DNA of 64,000 bases from Pseudoteredinibacter isoporae_A (GCF_040372805.1 NZ_BAABWJ010000011.1:77042-141041), one strand, 5' to 3'; shown: positions 9,427 through 18,070, counted from the first letter of the stretch. Numbers and translations are program-made. The notes: generated by a model from the sequence alone, not told the origin.

Positions 9427-11406
9427 TCACAGCTTGAATCGATTAACGCTTTTGGTAATGCGCTGGGAAACGGTGTTGACATCCCCACTTGCCTGACGAA
9501 CGCGTCCGGCACTTTCGGTTGTTTCCATGTAGCGATCGCGAATGATCTGAACACTTCGGTTAACTTCTTCGCTGGTCGTTGACTGTTCCTCTGTGGCGGT
9601 GGCTACCTGGATATTCAAATCATTCACATGGGCAATTTGGCGAATAATATTGGTGATGCTGTCCAGCGTGCTCGCTAAACTGTTGTCCGTGGTTTCAGCT
9701 CGCTGAAGGCTGCTGCCAATGGCCGAAACGGCGCCCTGGCTGCCGGCCTGAATCTTTTCAATGTTGCGTTGGATTTGCCCGGTGGATTCCTGGGTTTTTG
9801 AGGCGAGCGAGCGAACCTCTTCCGCAACGACTGAGAAACCTCGCCCGGCTTCTCCCGCGCGGGAGGCTTCGATGGCCGCATTTAAAGCCAGAAGGTTGGT
9901 TTGTTCGGCAATGCCTTCAATAACATCCAATATACTGCCGATTTCCTCACTGCTTTCGGCAAGCTCCTGAATGATGGTGTTGGTTTGATCAAGATCCTCG
10001 CCCAGGTTTTCCATTTCACGGCGCACTTGAGTAATGGATTGATTGCCCAGTTCCGCATAATCTGACGCTTGTTTGGATTGCACGGCAGCATTCGAACAGT
10101 TCTCGGCGACTTCTCGGACAGTGTGCCCCATTTCTTCCATGGCAACTGAAGCCATTTCAGATTGCTGCACGCCTTCGTTGACTTGTTGATTCACGCTGGC
10201 GGATTCGCTGTCCAGAGTTGCGACCGTTTCCTGTAGAGAGTTATCGGCATCTTTCATATCCTGAACCAGGCTTTTGATGTGTTGCACGGTTGTGTTGAAT
10301 GAGCCTGCGAGGGTGCCCAATTCGTCTTCGGAATATACTTCGGCTTCGACATTGAGATCAGAGTCGCGAAGCAGGATATTCATGGCTCCGGATATCGCTC
10401 CGAGCTGTCGGGTGATCAACCGTAGGAAGTACCAGCTCAACAAACTGGACAGCAAAACAGAAACAATAGAGAGAATGATAAAGTTTCTGAATGTTGCCCA
10501 AGCCTGGGTTTCCTTTTCAATCAGTAGCTGCTCGAAATAGGATTCGAGTATTTGACCTGCGTCCTTCAGCGCATTAATTCGCTTGGTCGAATGAACGAAC
10601 CAGTCTTCTGGACTAATGTTGAAGTCCGAGTATTTATTCCAAGCGATGTTTCGCATTTGGTTAAACTCGGGGCTGATCCGCTGGTGCATGAGTTGAGATA
10701 TCTCCTGCATGATACGGTCATTGCTGTATTCCATCGCCAATTCAAAATATTTGCTTTGCAAAACTGCCAGAGAGAGGTAGTCCGCTTTCAATTCACTAGA
10801 GACTTCATTTTGGGAGAAGGCGCGGCTGATGACGGCTCGCTCTTGGCCAGCACGTTCCTTGGCATTCAAGAGATTAACGTAAGCGAGTGCGGCTTTGGAC
10901 ACGTCTGTGTCGGTAGTGTCTTTCACGATCAGGGACGTCACCGACAGCAGCACACCGTTATTCTGGGTATATTGCTCTACGGCGGTCTTGATCGGAACCT
11001 CAAGTGAATCAACACGTTGACGCAGATCGGCAAGGCGGCTGAGAACCGTGTTGATCTTTTTAATTACCCCTGCAACTTCAGTGCTATGAGGGAGATAGCT
11101 TTTCAGGGTTTCCTTGAGCGCGTCGACCTTTATGTCGGTTTCCCGTCGCTGGTCTGCCAGTTCCGATTGGAAACGAGCACCTTGGCTACTCATGTAAATT
11201 GCTGTAGCGCCCCGTTCTTTTTGCAATTCATGCACCATTGCATTGGTTCGCAAAGACACTTTACTTAACTCAAGATAGGCCTCCATGCGGGCCGCACGAT
11301 AGTGGTTGTCGAAAATACTTCCCGCCATGAAATACAAGGCGAACAGTAAAGGCGGTACTGCCATTAATAGCAGCTTGTGAACAATAGGAAGCCGAGAAAG
11401 CGCCAT
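9427..11406 (-). CDS. Methyl-accepting chemotaxis protein with NIT sensor domain
   Basis: 659 residues. TM1 lies near residues 8-30 (LLLMAVPPLLFALYFMAG), followed by a long periplasmic helical domain with the NIT (nitrate- and nitrite-sensing, PF08376-type) pattern: NAMVHELQKERGATAIYM and later LAYVNLLNAKERAGQERAV. TM2 is LSIVSVLLSSLLSWYFL, then HAMP and the cytoplasmic signalling coil with the hairpin tip EGIAEQTNLLALNAAIEASR. It would sense a small ligand, possibly nitrate or nitrite, and steer the CheA kinase. I chose the ATG at 11406 because AGGAGG precedes it by 8 bases; an upstream in-frame codon at 11472 would extend into the sigma-28 promoter. No C-terminal NWETF-like pentapeptide is present. 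Confidence 0.9.
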   Translation of the reverse strand: MALSRLPIVHKLLLMAVPPLLFALYFMAGSIFDNHYRAARMEAYLELSKVSLRTNAMVHELQKERGATAIYMSSQGARFQSELADQRRETDIKVDALKETLKSYLPHSTEVAGVIKKINTVLSRLADLRQRVDSLEVPIKTAVEQYTQNNGVLLSVTSLIVKDTTDTDVSKAALAYVNLLNAKERAGQERAVISRAFSQNEVSSELKADYLSLAVLQSKYFELAMEYSNDRIMQEISQLMHQRISPEFNQMRNIAWNKYSDFNISPEDWFVHSTKRINALKDAGQILESYFEQLLIEKETQAWATFRNFIILSIVSVLLSSLLSWYFLRLITRQLGAISGAMNILLRDSDLNVEAEVYSEDELGTLAGSFNTTVQHIKSLVQDMKDADNSLQETVATLDSESASVNQQVNEGVQQSEMASVAMEEMGHTVREVAENCSNAAVQSKQASDYAELGNQSITQVRREMENLGEDLDQTNTIIQELAESSEEIGSILDVIEGIAEQTNLLALNAAIEASRAGEAGRGFSVVAEEVRSLASKTQESTGQIQRNIEKIQAGSQGAVSAIGSSLQRAETTDNSLASTLDSITNIIRQIAHVNDLNIQVATATEEQSTTSEEVNRSVQIIRDRYMETTESAGRVRQASGDVNTVSQRITKSVNRFKL

Positions 11407-11462
11407 TGAGAATCCCTCCTGCTGGTCGCAATATGTTGAATGCAACATCCTGTTTGAACAAT

Positions 11463-11489
11463 TTATCGGCAACCGATGGGCTAGGTTTA
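11463..11489 (-). promoter_or_regulatory. Sigma-28 (FliA) promoter for the NIT chemoreceptor
   Basis: On the minus strand: TAAACCTA, 11 bases, GCCGATAA. The -10 part is a perfect match to the FliA consensus (TAAAGTTT-N11-GCCGATAA), the -35 part keeps the TAAA core, and the spacing is exact. It sits about 57 bases before the ATG at 11406. Confidence 0.8.
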
Positions 11490-11644
11490 GGCTTGCTTGA
11501 AATTTTAGGCGTTTAAAAACACTAGGCTTAGATAAGGAGAAAACGGAATACTATTTTACGTGTTTTGCCGCGACCTTCTTACTCGCCTGAGTTGTATATT
11601 GAATTCATTCCCTTACTTTGAGAGGCGGCTTTTAGCGATGGGGT

Positions 11645-11662
11645 TTGACATAAAAGTGTCAT
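11645..11662 (+). promoter_or_regulatory. Pho-box-like direct repeat
   Basis: TTGACATAAAAGTGTCAT consists of two 11-base-phase units and matches the PhoB consensus CTGTCATAAATCTGTCAT at about 15 of 18 positions. The rest of the 474-base gap (11407-11880) contains no gene that I can see. The site lies about 220 bases before the small gene at 11881 and 240 bases from the leftward chemoreceptor, so its target is not settled. Confidence 0.5.
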
Positions 11663-11880
11663 AAAACTGGATCGCTTGCGATGAGTTCTCTGTTTTGCTT
11701 ACAGGTGTGAACGGCAATGGTCTTTCGTGTGTAATATTTGCAGGTAAAGTTTTGACGAAAAACAGAATTTAAAAATAACCAGGACTTATAAATTGGCGGT
11801 GGATATTTCCAACGAGTATTGTAGATTCGGTGCATTGCTTGGTAATCTTAATCTAACGGCCTCGCAAGGGAGTGCAGGAC

Positions 11881-12141
11881 ATGGAATTTCATGCTGTGTT
11901 TAGAGATGTAACGACCGGAGAAGTAGTTTACGGAGTCAGAGAAGTTTCGACAGCTGATCAAGCTGAATCCCATAACACCCAGCAGCGTTGTTGGTTACTC
12001 AGTGGCGAATGCCTAAGAGGGCCGACAAGCGATGGTTTTTACCTGACGCCCCGCAGAGCCTACCGTCTTATCACTGAACCTTCCGAATACGAAGAATCCG
12101 TTGAGCGCGATTTTCAACTGAACCTTTTCTCCAGTAAATAA
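11881..12141 (+). CDS. Small hypothetical protein, 86 residues
   Basis: Not recognised. The protein begins MEFHAVFRDVTTGEVVYG and looks like a small soluble beta-rich protein with two cysteines and charged C-terminal residues. I chose ATG 11881, 9 bases after AAGGGAG; a GTG at 11872 is possible but would overlap that site. A strong terminator follows at 12227, so the gene appears to be a monocistronic unit. It sits between two chemoreceptor genes, but does not share their sigma-28 promoter type; the Pho-box-like site upstream is the only regulatory hint. Confidence 0.6.
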   Translation: MEFHAVFRDVTTGEVVYGVREVSTADQAESHNTQQRCWLLSGECLRGPTSDGFYLTPRRAYRLITEPSEYEESVERDFQLNLFSSK

Positions 12142-12226
12142 TCTATATTGATAACTTTCATTGCCTCATTCAATGGGAGTGCTCCGTAGAGTTTGTCAGT
12201 TAACGCAAGAACACCCTAAGACCCTT

Positions 12227-12252
12227 GGCCGCATGATTGCGGCCTTTTTTTG
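12227..12252 (+). terminator. Rho-independent terminator after the small gene
   Basis: GGCCGC-ATGATT-GCGGCC followed by seven T. It ends the transcript of the 86-residue gene; the 318-base gap 12142-12459 otherwise holds only the chemoreceptor promoter. Confidence 0.85.
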
Positions 12253-12394
12253 TTTTTTGTCTCACTGGAATGCCTGCTATAAACCTTTGTTATATCTCAA
12301 AGCTAGACCACTAGCGGCCTACGGTGGATTTTGGTGCTAAAGATGATGCACCAATTTGGCGCGTAAATTTTGTACAAATTTTGGTTGTCGGATC

Positions 12395-12421
12395 TAAAGT
12401 CTTGGCAAAATTAGACGATAG
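12395..12421 (+). promoter_or_regulatory. Sigma-28 (FliA) promoter for the double-PAS chemoreceptor
   Basis: TAAAGTCT, 11 bases, GACGATAG: 7 of 8 and 6 of 8 matches to TAAAGTTT-N11-GCCGATAA with exact spacing, 39 bases before the ATG at 12460. Confidence 0.75.
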
Positions 12422-12459
12422 TTAAGTCAATATCATTTGGCTTAATAGGGTACATTGCC

Positions 12460-13782
12460 ATGTTGTGGTTTGGATCGTCAGAAATAGAAAATGAAAATCA
12501 TGCATTAAAGACGGAATTGGGTGAGAGCAAGGCTATCCTGAGTGCCCTGGAGCACTCAATGGCTGTTATTGAGTTTGATACAAATGGCCATATCTTGAAG
12601 GCCAATGACAATTTTCTGTCTACCGCGGGTTATTCATTCAGCGAAATTAAGGGTAAGCACCATGAGATTTTCTGTGCGCCCGACTATGCTCGCTCCGATG
12701 AATATAAACAGTTCTGGAACACGCTGCGCTCTGGCCAAGTGGTGTCCGGGCAATTCGATCGAGTCAATAAAAATGGCGATGTCATCTGGCTGGAAGCGAC
12801 TTACAACCCGATTCGAGGTTCGGATGGGAAGGTTGAAAAAGTCGTGAAGTTTGCCGCTGACATCACCCAACGAATTCTTGAGGAGCAAAACGTAAGAGCC
12901 AAAGTGGATGCCCTAAGTCGCTCCTCGGCTATTATCGAATTTGAACCTGACGGCACCATTATCGATTGCAACAGTAATTTCCTTCAGGCGGTTGGCTACA
13001 GCAAAGATCAGATTGTAGGTAAGCACCATCGTATATTTTGCGAGCCTGAACTTGCTAACAGCGAAGAGTATGTTCGCTTCTGGGAAAAACTGAACGCAGG
13101 TGAATTTGCGGCCGGTCAGTTCAAACGCGTCGATTCCTCTGGCAGAACGCTGTGGCTGGAAGCGTCGTACAACCCCGTCTACGATATGAAAGGGCGTCTG
13201 TTCCGCGTTGTGAAATTTGCTTCAGACATCACCAAGCAAACTGAGCAATCCCAGCGAACAGAAGAAAGCGCGGTTATCGCGCGCAAGATTTCCGGTGAAA
13301 CCTATTCCATTGCTCAGCAAGGTGGAGAGGTGATTGGTAATGCGGCGAATGAGATGACCAGCATTGCTGATTCAGTTAAGGAATCTTCAGGGCACATCGA
13401 AAGCCTCAATGCGCAGTCTACCCAAATTAATTCGATCATCAGTACCATTCAGGAAATTGCCGATCAAACCAACTTGTTGGCTTTGAACGCGGCAATTGAA
13501 GCGGCACGAGCAGGTGATCAGGGACGCGGCTTTGCGGTGGTTGCGGATGAAGTTCGACAGTTGGCGGCAAGAACGTCCCAGTCAACTTCGGAAATTTCGA
13601 GCATGATTCATTCGATTCAAGAGGATACTTCCTCAGCATCCCGAAGTATGGCAACCACGCTGGAACAAGCCATGCGTGGTGTTGAACTGGCTAATGAGAC
13701 TGGCGAGGTGATTGCCAAAATCCAGTCGGCGTCCAGCGAAGTGGTCAGTGCGATCGACTCTTACTCGAAGTCAGTTGGCTAA
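12460..13782 (+). CDS. Soluble double-PAS methyl-accepting chemotaxis protein (BdlA/Aer-like)
   Basis: 440 residues without membrane segments. Two tandem PAS modules, each followed by a PAC half, can be read as near repeats: IEFDTNGHILKANDNFLSTAGYS / IEFEPDGTIIDCN, then GKHHEIFCAP / GKHHRIFCEP and VVKFAADIT / VVKFASDIT. The C-terminal signalling region carries EIADQTNLLALNAAIEAARA, the conserved hairpin tip. This architecture is that of BdlA, which links chemosensing to biofilm dispersal in Pseudomonas aeruginosa; homologues may bind haem or flavin. The repeated GKHH..FC with His-His-Cys could be ligand related, but that is inference. Whether it controls flagella or dispersal cannot be told. 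Confidence 0.88.
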   Translation: MLWFGSSEIENENHALKTELGESKAILSALEHSMAVIEFDTNGHILKANDNFLSTAGYSFSEIKGKHHEIFCAPDYARSDEYKQFWNTLRSGQVVSGQFDRVNKNGDVIWLEATYNPIRGSDGKVEKVVKFAADITQRILEEQNVRAKVDALSRSSAIIEFEPDGTIIDCNSNFLQAVGYSKDQIVGKHHRIFCEPELANSEEYVRFWEKLNAGEFAAGQFKRVDSSGRTLWLEASYNPVYDMKGRLFRVVKFASDITKQTEQSQRTEESAVIARKISGETYSIAQQGGEVIGNAANEMTSIADSVKESSGHIESLNAQSTQINSIISTIQEIADQTNLLALNAAIEAARAGDQGRGFAVVADEVRQLAARTSQSTSEISSMIHSIQEDTSSASRSMATTLEQAMRGVELANETGEVIAKIQSASSEVVSAIDSYSKSVG

Positions 13783-13791
13783 TCCGATTAG

Positions 13792-13817
13792 ACACCGGTA
13801 GCAAACGCTACCGGTGT
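13792..13817. terminator. Hairpin between the PAS chemoreceptor and the SDR gene
   Basis: ACACCGGTAGC-AAAC-GCTACCGGTGT, an 11-base perfect stem with a 4-base loop between convergent stops. There is no T-run after it on either strand, so it may act as a weak or Rho-assisted terminator. Confidence 0.6.
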
Positions 13818-13852
13818 GGCATCAACGCCTTAACCCATCGGTAGAGGCTGAT

Positions 13853-14647
13853 CTAGAACAGCGAATGATGCTGCCCTCCGTCAATCACAATATTCTGCCC
13901 AACAATAAAGCGCGATAAAGGGCTGCACAACAGTGCCGCCATCGGTGCGAGGTCATCGGCCTCAGCGAGAAAGCCTGCCGGAATTTTATTGTTTTCCAGA
14001 AAGTGTGTCAGCACGACGTCTTCGTTGGGTTCCAAGCCGAATGCATCGGCATAGGGCTCCAGGCTTTCACTCATGCCTTCCGTTTGAAACATGCCCGGAA
14101 GCAGATTGTTGATGTTAACACCGAAGCGAGCGACTTCCCTGGAGACGCTCGCGGTGTAATTAATTAAGGCCGAGCGAGCGGGGCCCGACATCAATCGCCA
14201 GATCATGGGATTCTTTGCAGAGAAGGTTGCAATGTTAACAATGCGTCCCCAGCCTTTGTCTTTCATCGTGGGGATGTAGTGACGCATGATTTCAATTGGC
14301 CCCAGTAAGGTCGTTTCGATGGACTCTCGCCACATCTCAGGCGTCACCTTGAGAAAGTCGCCATTGGGGGCTGGTGGTTTGATGGTGATGCCGAGTATAT
14401 CTGGATCAGGGCAGGCCGCGAACAAAGCCTCCCGGCCTTGCTCGGTCGATGAGTCTGCCACGATTGGCGTAACCGAGATGTCGTATTTTTCTGCGATGTC
14501 CTGAGCCGCCTGTTGCAATCGCGCTTCTCGGCGCGCGCTGATGTAAAGTTCCACACCCGCTTCGGCCAGACGCTCGGCCGTGGCTCGCCCCATGCCGGCA
14601 CTGCCGCCAGCCATTAATGCTTTTTTGCCTTTGATTTGAAGATCCAT
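13853..14647 (-). CDS. Short-chain dehydrogenase/reductase, atypical active site
   Basis: 264 residues, single Rossmann domain. The nucleotide-binding turn is GGSAGMGRA near residues 14-22, and the C-terminal PGMFQTEG and GQNIVIDGG are typical of SDRs. Two hallmarks are absent. The NNAG motif is replaced by GITIKPPAPNG. The catalytic YxxxK is replaced by SGPAR (Ser and Arg at the two key positions). A known SDR subfamily with LSNxxR at this site shares the change, so activity may persist by another mechanism. The gene is the last of a leftward run starting at 18070, 27 bases after the isomerase. Substrate unknown. Confidence 0.85.
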   Translation of the reverse strand: MDLQIKGKKALMAGGSAGMGRATAERLAEAGVELYISARREARLQQAAQDIAEKYDISVTPIVADSSTEQGREALFAACPDPDILGITIKPPAPNGDFLKVTPEMWRESIETTLLGPIEIMRHYIPTMKDKGWGRIVNIATFSAKNPMIWRLMSGPARSALINYTASVSREVARFGVNINNLLPGMFQTEGMSESLEPYADAFGLEPNEDVVLTHFLENNKIPAGFLAEADDLAPMAALLCSPLSRFIVGQNIVIDGGQHHSLF

Positions 14648-14674
14648 ATCGTCTTCCTCGATGGTGTGATGATG

Positions 14675-15325
14675 TTAAGCGTGCTTGTTCAGACCTTGCT
14701 GATCCAGTCGCCAGCGCAAGGTATCGATGCGATCTTGACCAAAAAAGGGCTCGCCATTAAACACCATGGTGGGTACGCCCCAGTGGCCGGATTCATCCAG
14801 GCGCGTTTGATTGTTGTCGACTTCACTTAAACACTCATTGAGATCCAGATTGGCCTCCAGCTCCGCCAGATTCAGACCCACGGCATCAAGGGCGCGAGCC
14901 ATATGGTCACCCTGGTCCCAGCCTTCTGTGCCACCAAAAATCAGGTGCGATAATGCGTGAGCTAAATCAATCCCCTTGCCTTGCCGCTCAGCGGCAACAC
15001 CCAATGCACTTAAACGGTAGATATACGGTTGTTCCTCGGCGACCTCGAAGGTACTTAGGTCCTGAACAATGGGGTCTGGCGATGGCCATGCGATGTGCAT
15101 CCCCAGATACTCAGCCCGGCGAAAGGCATCGGTGAGAATGTAATTCACTTTTTTCTGCCCCCGGGGATCGTCAAAGACGGTCTCTTTGGCGCGCAAGGCA
15201 ATGGGCAATACCGGGCAGAGCTTAACCTCCACGCGGTAATCGTCGCGCAGTTTCAGCAGGTCAGGTGTGACGAGATAGGAATAGGGGCTGCGAAAGGAAA
15301 AATAGACATCGACGATATCAGACAC
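14675..15325 (-). CDS. 2-hydroxychromene-2-carboxylate isomerase-like DsbA-family protein
   Basis: 216 residues of thioredoxin fold with the large helical insertion of the HCCA isomerase/GST-kappa group. VYFSFRSPYSYL at the N-terminus places a serine where DsbA has its first cysteine, as in this glutathione-dependent family, and WGVPTMVFNGEPFFGQDR is the conserved C-terminal cis-proline block. Members isomerise ring-cleavage products in aromatic degradation or act on other glutathione conjugates. The start is GTG with AAGGAG 8 bases upstream. Next to a GST and an SDR, a role in detoxification or aromatic breakdown is plausible but unproven. Confidence 0.85.
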   Translation of the reverse strand: MSDIVDVYFSFRSPYSYLVTPDLLKLRDDYRVEVKLCPVLPIALRAKETVFDDPRGQKKVNYILTDAFRRAEYLGMHIAWPSPDPIVQDLSTFEVAEEQPYIYRLSALGVAAERQGKGIDLAHALSHLIFGGTEGWDQGDHMARALDAVGLNLAELEANLDLNECLSEVDNNQTRLDESGHWGVPTMVFNGEPFFGQDRIDTLRWRLDQQGLNKHA

Positions 15326-15407
15326 GGCTGGTCTCCTTATTATGGTTTACGATCAAGGAGACTATGCTAGCGCAGGAGATCGGCACAGGCCGATCATTGG
15401 CGGCCAT

Positions 15408-16451
15408 TTACGGGTCAGTTTTGCCCGTTCCAAGGCCTTCGCGGTATTCCACTGGCGACAAGCCGACCCAGCGCTTAAAGGTGCGTGCAAAATTGGATGG
15501 GTCGCTGAAGCCCAGATCATAGGCAATGGTACTGACTGGCAATCCCGAAACCGATAATAATTCACGGGCCCGGGCTTGGCGCAGCTCATCCACAATCTTC
15601 TTATAACTGCTGCCCGCCTGACTGAGTTGGCGACGCAGGCTGCGCTCAGACAATCCCAGCGCGTCGGCAGCCTGTTCAATGGGCAGGTTCTGGTAACGAT
15701 GCTTCACAATCAGATGGCGTAAGCGTGCGTCCAGGCCTTGTTCAAAAAAGGTCTCCGCCCGCTGTTTCTCACATAGGCGCAACATATTTTGATGCAGCAC
15801 CGGGTCGGTTCCACTCAATGGCTGATGCAGATAGCGGGCCGGCAAGACCACGCGACTGAAGGGAGCGTTGAAGTGCACCGAAAAACCCAGGGAAGGTTCA
15901 AACTCCGCCCAACCGTCAGGTTCGGGAAGTGCGAGTTCCGCGTAGAGCGTCACCTGTCTTTCGCCGAGAAGCAGTTTCCAGAAATTTTCGGTGACGACAA
16001 TACTGCTGCCCACCACAAAATACTCGATATCACTGACATCGACCGCGGGATGCCAGCGAATAATAAGTTCGTCGCCTTCTTGACGGTAATCAAAAGACAG
16101 AATGGAAAAGTTCAATGACACAAACTGCTGTAGCACATTCAGTGCCGTTGCAAAAACATCACTGCTTAATGCCGCTGACGCGGGCAGGCCAATATTCAAA
16201 GGGTTAAAGCGTGCCGCCATACGTGGCCCAAGGTGCGGGTCTCCCGTGAGAGCGATGGCATTGAGCACGAACGTTTTATGTTGGTCAAAGGTGCAACGAA
16301 AATCAGGGTTGAGAAGATCGCTTTCGCACAAGGCTGTGTCCTGTAATAAGGCCTCGGCTGAGTAGCCTTCGGCGACCAATGTGCGGAATACAAAGCCGAT
16401 ATAGTTTATCGTCAGGGCAGCATCTTTCGACGTAAAGTTACGATGGCTCAC
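15408..16451 (-). CDS. AraC-family transcriptional regulator
   Basis: About 347 residues. The N-terminal two thirds match the AraC-type arabinose-binding-like domain of the OruR/ArgR-like group (GFVFRTLVAEGYSAEALL, then HAFHFL-type FDYRQEGDE). The C-terminal double helix-turn-helix is clear: IEQAADALGLSERSLRRQL and VSTIAYDLGFSDPSNFARTF, ending with WVGLSPVEYR. The start is uncertain: GTG at 16451 lies 9 bases after AAGGTGG, while an earlier GTG at 16472 would overlap the end of the GST gene. It sits inside the cluster of GST, isomerase and SDR and probably regulates it in response to a small molecule. Confidence 0.88.
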   Translation of the reverse strand: MSHRNFTSKDAALTINYIGFVFRTLVAEGYSAEALLQDTALCESDLLNPDFRCTFDQHKTFVLNAIALTGDPHLGPRMAARFNPLNIGLPASAALSSDVFATALNVLQQFVSLNFSILSFDYRQEGDELIIRWHPAVDVSDIEYFVVGSSIVVTENFWKLLLGERQVTLYAELALPEPDGWAEFEPSLGFSVHFNAPFSRVVLPARYLHQPLSGTDPVLHQNMLRLCEKQRAETFFEQGLDARLRHLIVKHRYQNLPIEQAADALGLSERSLRRQLSQAGSSYKKIVDELRQARARELLSVSGLPVSTIAYDLGFSDPSNFARTFKRWVGLSPVEYREGLGTGKTDP

Positions 16452-16465
16452 GAGGTTATTCCACC

Positions 16466-17074
16466 TTAGCACTCACCCAGGCGATTCCAATCGCGTACCT
16501 GTTCAATTGCAGACTTTAGCAAATCCCACTGTAACAACTGCGCTTGGTAGTTACCGGCGGCGCCTTGTAGTTTGATGCCGTAGCTGTCCAAGCGAAACGC
16601 TAGAATCGAATAAAACGCATCGACAGCACCGGCTTTTTCGAACATGAATGGGCCACGCGCCGAAGCAAATAGGGTGTCAATACGGGCGAGATCTTTTTGA
16701 AGGTTTTGATCCAACGTCTGCAGAGGTTCAAGCGCGTCCAAGGTGAACGGACACTGTGAGCGAAGTGACATAAACCCGGAGTGCAGCTCCGCACAGTAAC
16801 TCCGGGCCATAGCTCGTTCCTTGTTTGACTCGGGAAATAAGGCCCCGTCGGAAAGCTCGTTCAAGTACTCGGTAATGGCCAGGGAATCGTGAATGGCGCA
16901 GTCGCCGTCCTGCAATATGGGCACTTGGCCCGCCTTGGAAACCGTATGAATTTCGGCTTTGTAGCTTGCCTTACGCAAATCGATGACGCGAAGATCAAGA
17001 TCAATTCCGGCAATCTGGCTGCATATCCAGGCCCGGAGTGACCATGTGGAATCTGTGCCGACGATTAATTGCAT
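16466..17074 (-). CDS. Glutathione S-transferase
   Basis: 202 residues. N-terminal thioredoxin-like domain with KAGQVPILQDGD (cis-proline) and the glutathione-contact motif HDSLAITEYL, followed by an all-helical C-terminal domain. S9/W11 in GTDSTWSLRAW is the likely catalytic region, giving a beta/zeta-like serine type rather than a tyrosine type. It conjugates or reduces electrophiles with glutathione in the cytoplasm. AAGGAG lies 8 bases before the ATG. The AraC regulator follows almost without a gap, and the methionine aminopeptidase lies 15 bases upstream. Confidence 0.85.
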   Translation of the reverse strand: MQLIVGTDSTWSLRAWICSQIAGIDLDLRVIDLRKASYKAEIHTVSKAGQVPILQDGDCAIHDSLAITEYLNELSDGALFPESNKERAMARSYCAELHSGFMSLRSQCPFTLDALEPLQTLDQNLQKDLARIDTLFASARGPFMFEKAGAVDAFYSILAFRLDSYGIKLQGAAGNYQAQLLQWDLLKSAIEQVRDWNRLGEC

Positions 17075-17088
17075 TCAACTGGCTCCTT

Positions 17089-17871
17089 TTACAGCGTGAG
17101 GTGGTGTTCTTCGGGCCTGAGGGTTAACACCTCGAACCCGGTAGAGCTTACCAGAATCGTGTGCTCCCATTGTGCCGATAATTTCCTATCTTTGGTGACG
17201 ACGGTCCAGCCATCGTTTTTTTCTTTGGTCCGAGAGCTACCCTGATTAATCATAGGCTCGATTGTGAACGTCATTCCCTCTTGAAGGCGAGTGCCTGTAC
17301 CTGGCACGCCGTAGTGCAGAATTTGAGGCGCTTCGTGCATTTCCCGGCCGATACCATGGCCACAATATTCACGTACCACGCTGAAGCCATGCTTTTCGGC
17401 GTGTTGTTGAATGGCGTGGCCAATATCGCCGGTGGTGGCATCGGGCTTTACGGCGAAAATCCCTTTCCACATCGCCTCGTAGGTGACGTCGACCAGTTTC
17501 TTCGCAGCGGGAAACACTTGGCCAATGCAGTACATCTTGCTGCTGTCGGACACAAAGCCGTTTTTTTCGAGGGTGATATCAATATTGACGATGTCTCCTT
17601 CTCGAAGCTTTTTGCTGGGGGAAGGTATGCCATGACAAACCACCTCATTAATCGAGGAGTTCAAAACGTACTGGTAGCCATATTGCCCTTTGCTCGCAGG
17701 GCGGGCTTCAAGTGTGTTGACGATGTAGTGCTCTACAAAGTCATTGACCTCCATGGTCGACATGCCCCGGACAATATAGTGGTCCAATGCGGAAAACACC
17801 TGAGTCAGCAGGCGACCGGATTCGCGCATCAATTCTATTTCATCGTGGGATTTAATGTGTATATCACTCAT
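17089..17871 (-). CDS. Type I methionine aminopeptidase (paralogue linked to ParD-like protein)
   Basis: 260 residues, pita-bread fold. Metal ligands are visible: D in NIDITLEKNG, D/S-region VSDSSKMY (the usual D..GD is altered to DSS), H in GHGIGREMHEAP, E in FTIEPM, and E in SAQWEHT. The second aspartate of the canonical GWHGD segment is in FVSDSSKMY, so D is kept. It removes initiator methionine. This is unlikely to be the housekeeping map (normally near rpsB); it lacks its own ribosome site and its ATG lies within the end of the ParD-like gene (ATGAGTGA, 8-base overlap), so translation is coupled. Confidence 0.9.
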   Translation of the reverse strand: MSDIHIKSHDEIELMRESGRLLTQVFSALDHYIVRGMSTMEVNDFVEHYIVNTLEARPASKGQYGYQYVLNSSINEVVCHGIPSPSKKLREGDIVNIDITLEKNGFVSDSSKMYCIGQVFPAAKKLVDVTYEAMWKGIFAVKPDATTGDIGHAIQQHAEKHGFSVVREYCGHGIGREMHEAPQILHYGVPGTGTRLQEGMTFTIEPMINQGSSRTKEKNDGWTVVTKDRKLSAQWEHTILVSSTGFEVLTLRPEEHHLTL

Positions 17872-18070
17872 TGGCCAGCCTAACGGTGCTTATATTCTGT
17901 TGCTGTTTTTCGCGCTCAATAATCTGCTCGAAGGTCAGGTTCGGATTGTGTTCAGCCAGACGCCCAATCTTCATCCAGAACTCCGCCTGGGCGTTGATAG
18001 AGCGCTCCATCACGGCGCTGTTCTTGCGAACCTCTTCATGCAGTTCATCTGAAATTTTGACAATACCCAT
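17864..18070 (-). CDS. ParD-like antitoxin-family protein
   Basis: 68 residues beginning MGIVKISDELHEEVRKNSAV, the ribbon-helix-helix pattern of ParD-like proteins (PF11903 type), which are DNA-binding antitoxin relatives. GGGAGG is placed well before the ATG. Instead of a ParE toxin, the overlapping next gene is a methionine aminopeptidase. I recall ParD-like genes placed before aminopeptidases in other marine gammaproteobacteria, so this may be a conserved pair. It may repress its own promoter in the 790-base gap upstream. Confidence 0.8.
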   Translation of the reverse strand: MGIVKISDELHEEVRKNSAVMERSINAQAEFWMKIGRLAEHNPNLTFEQIIEREKQQQNISTVRLANE

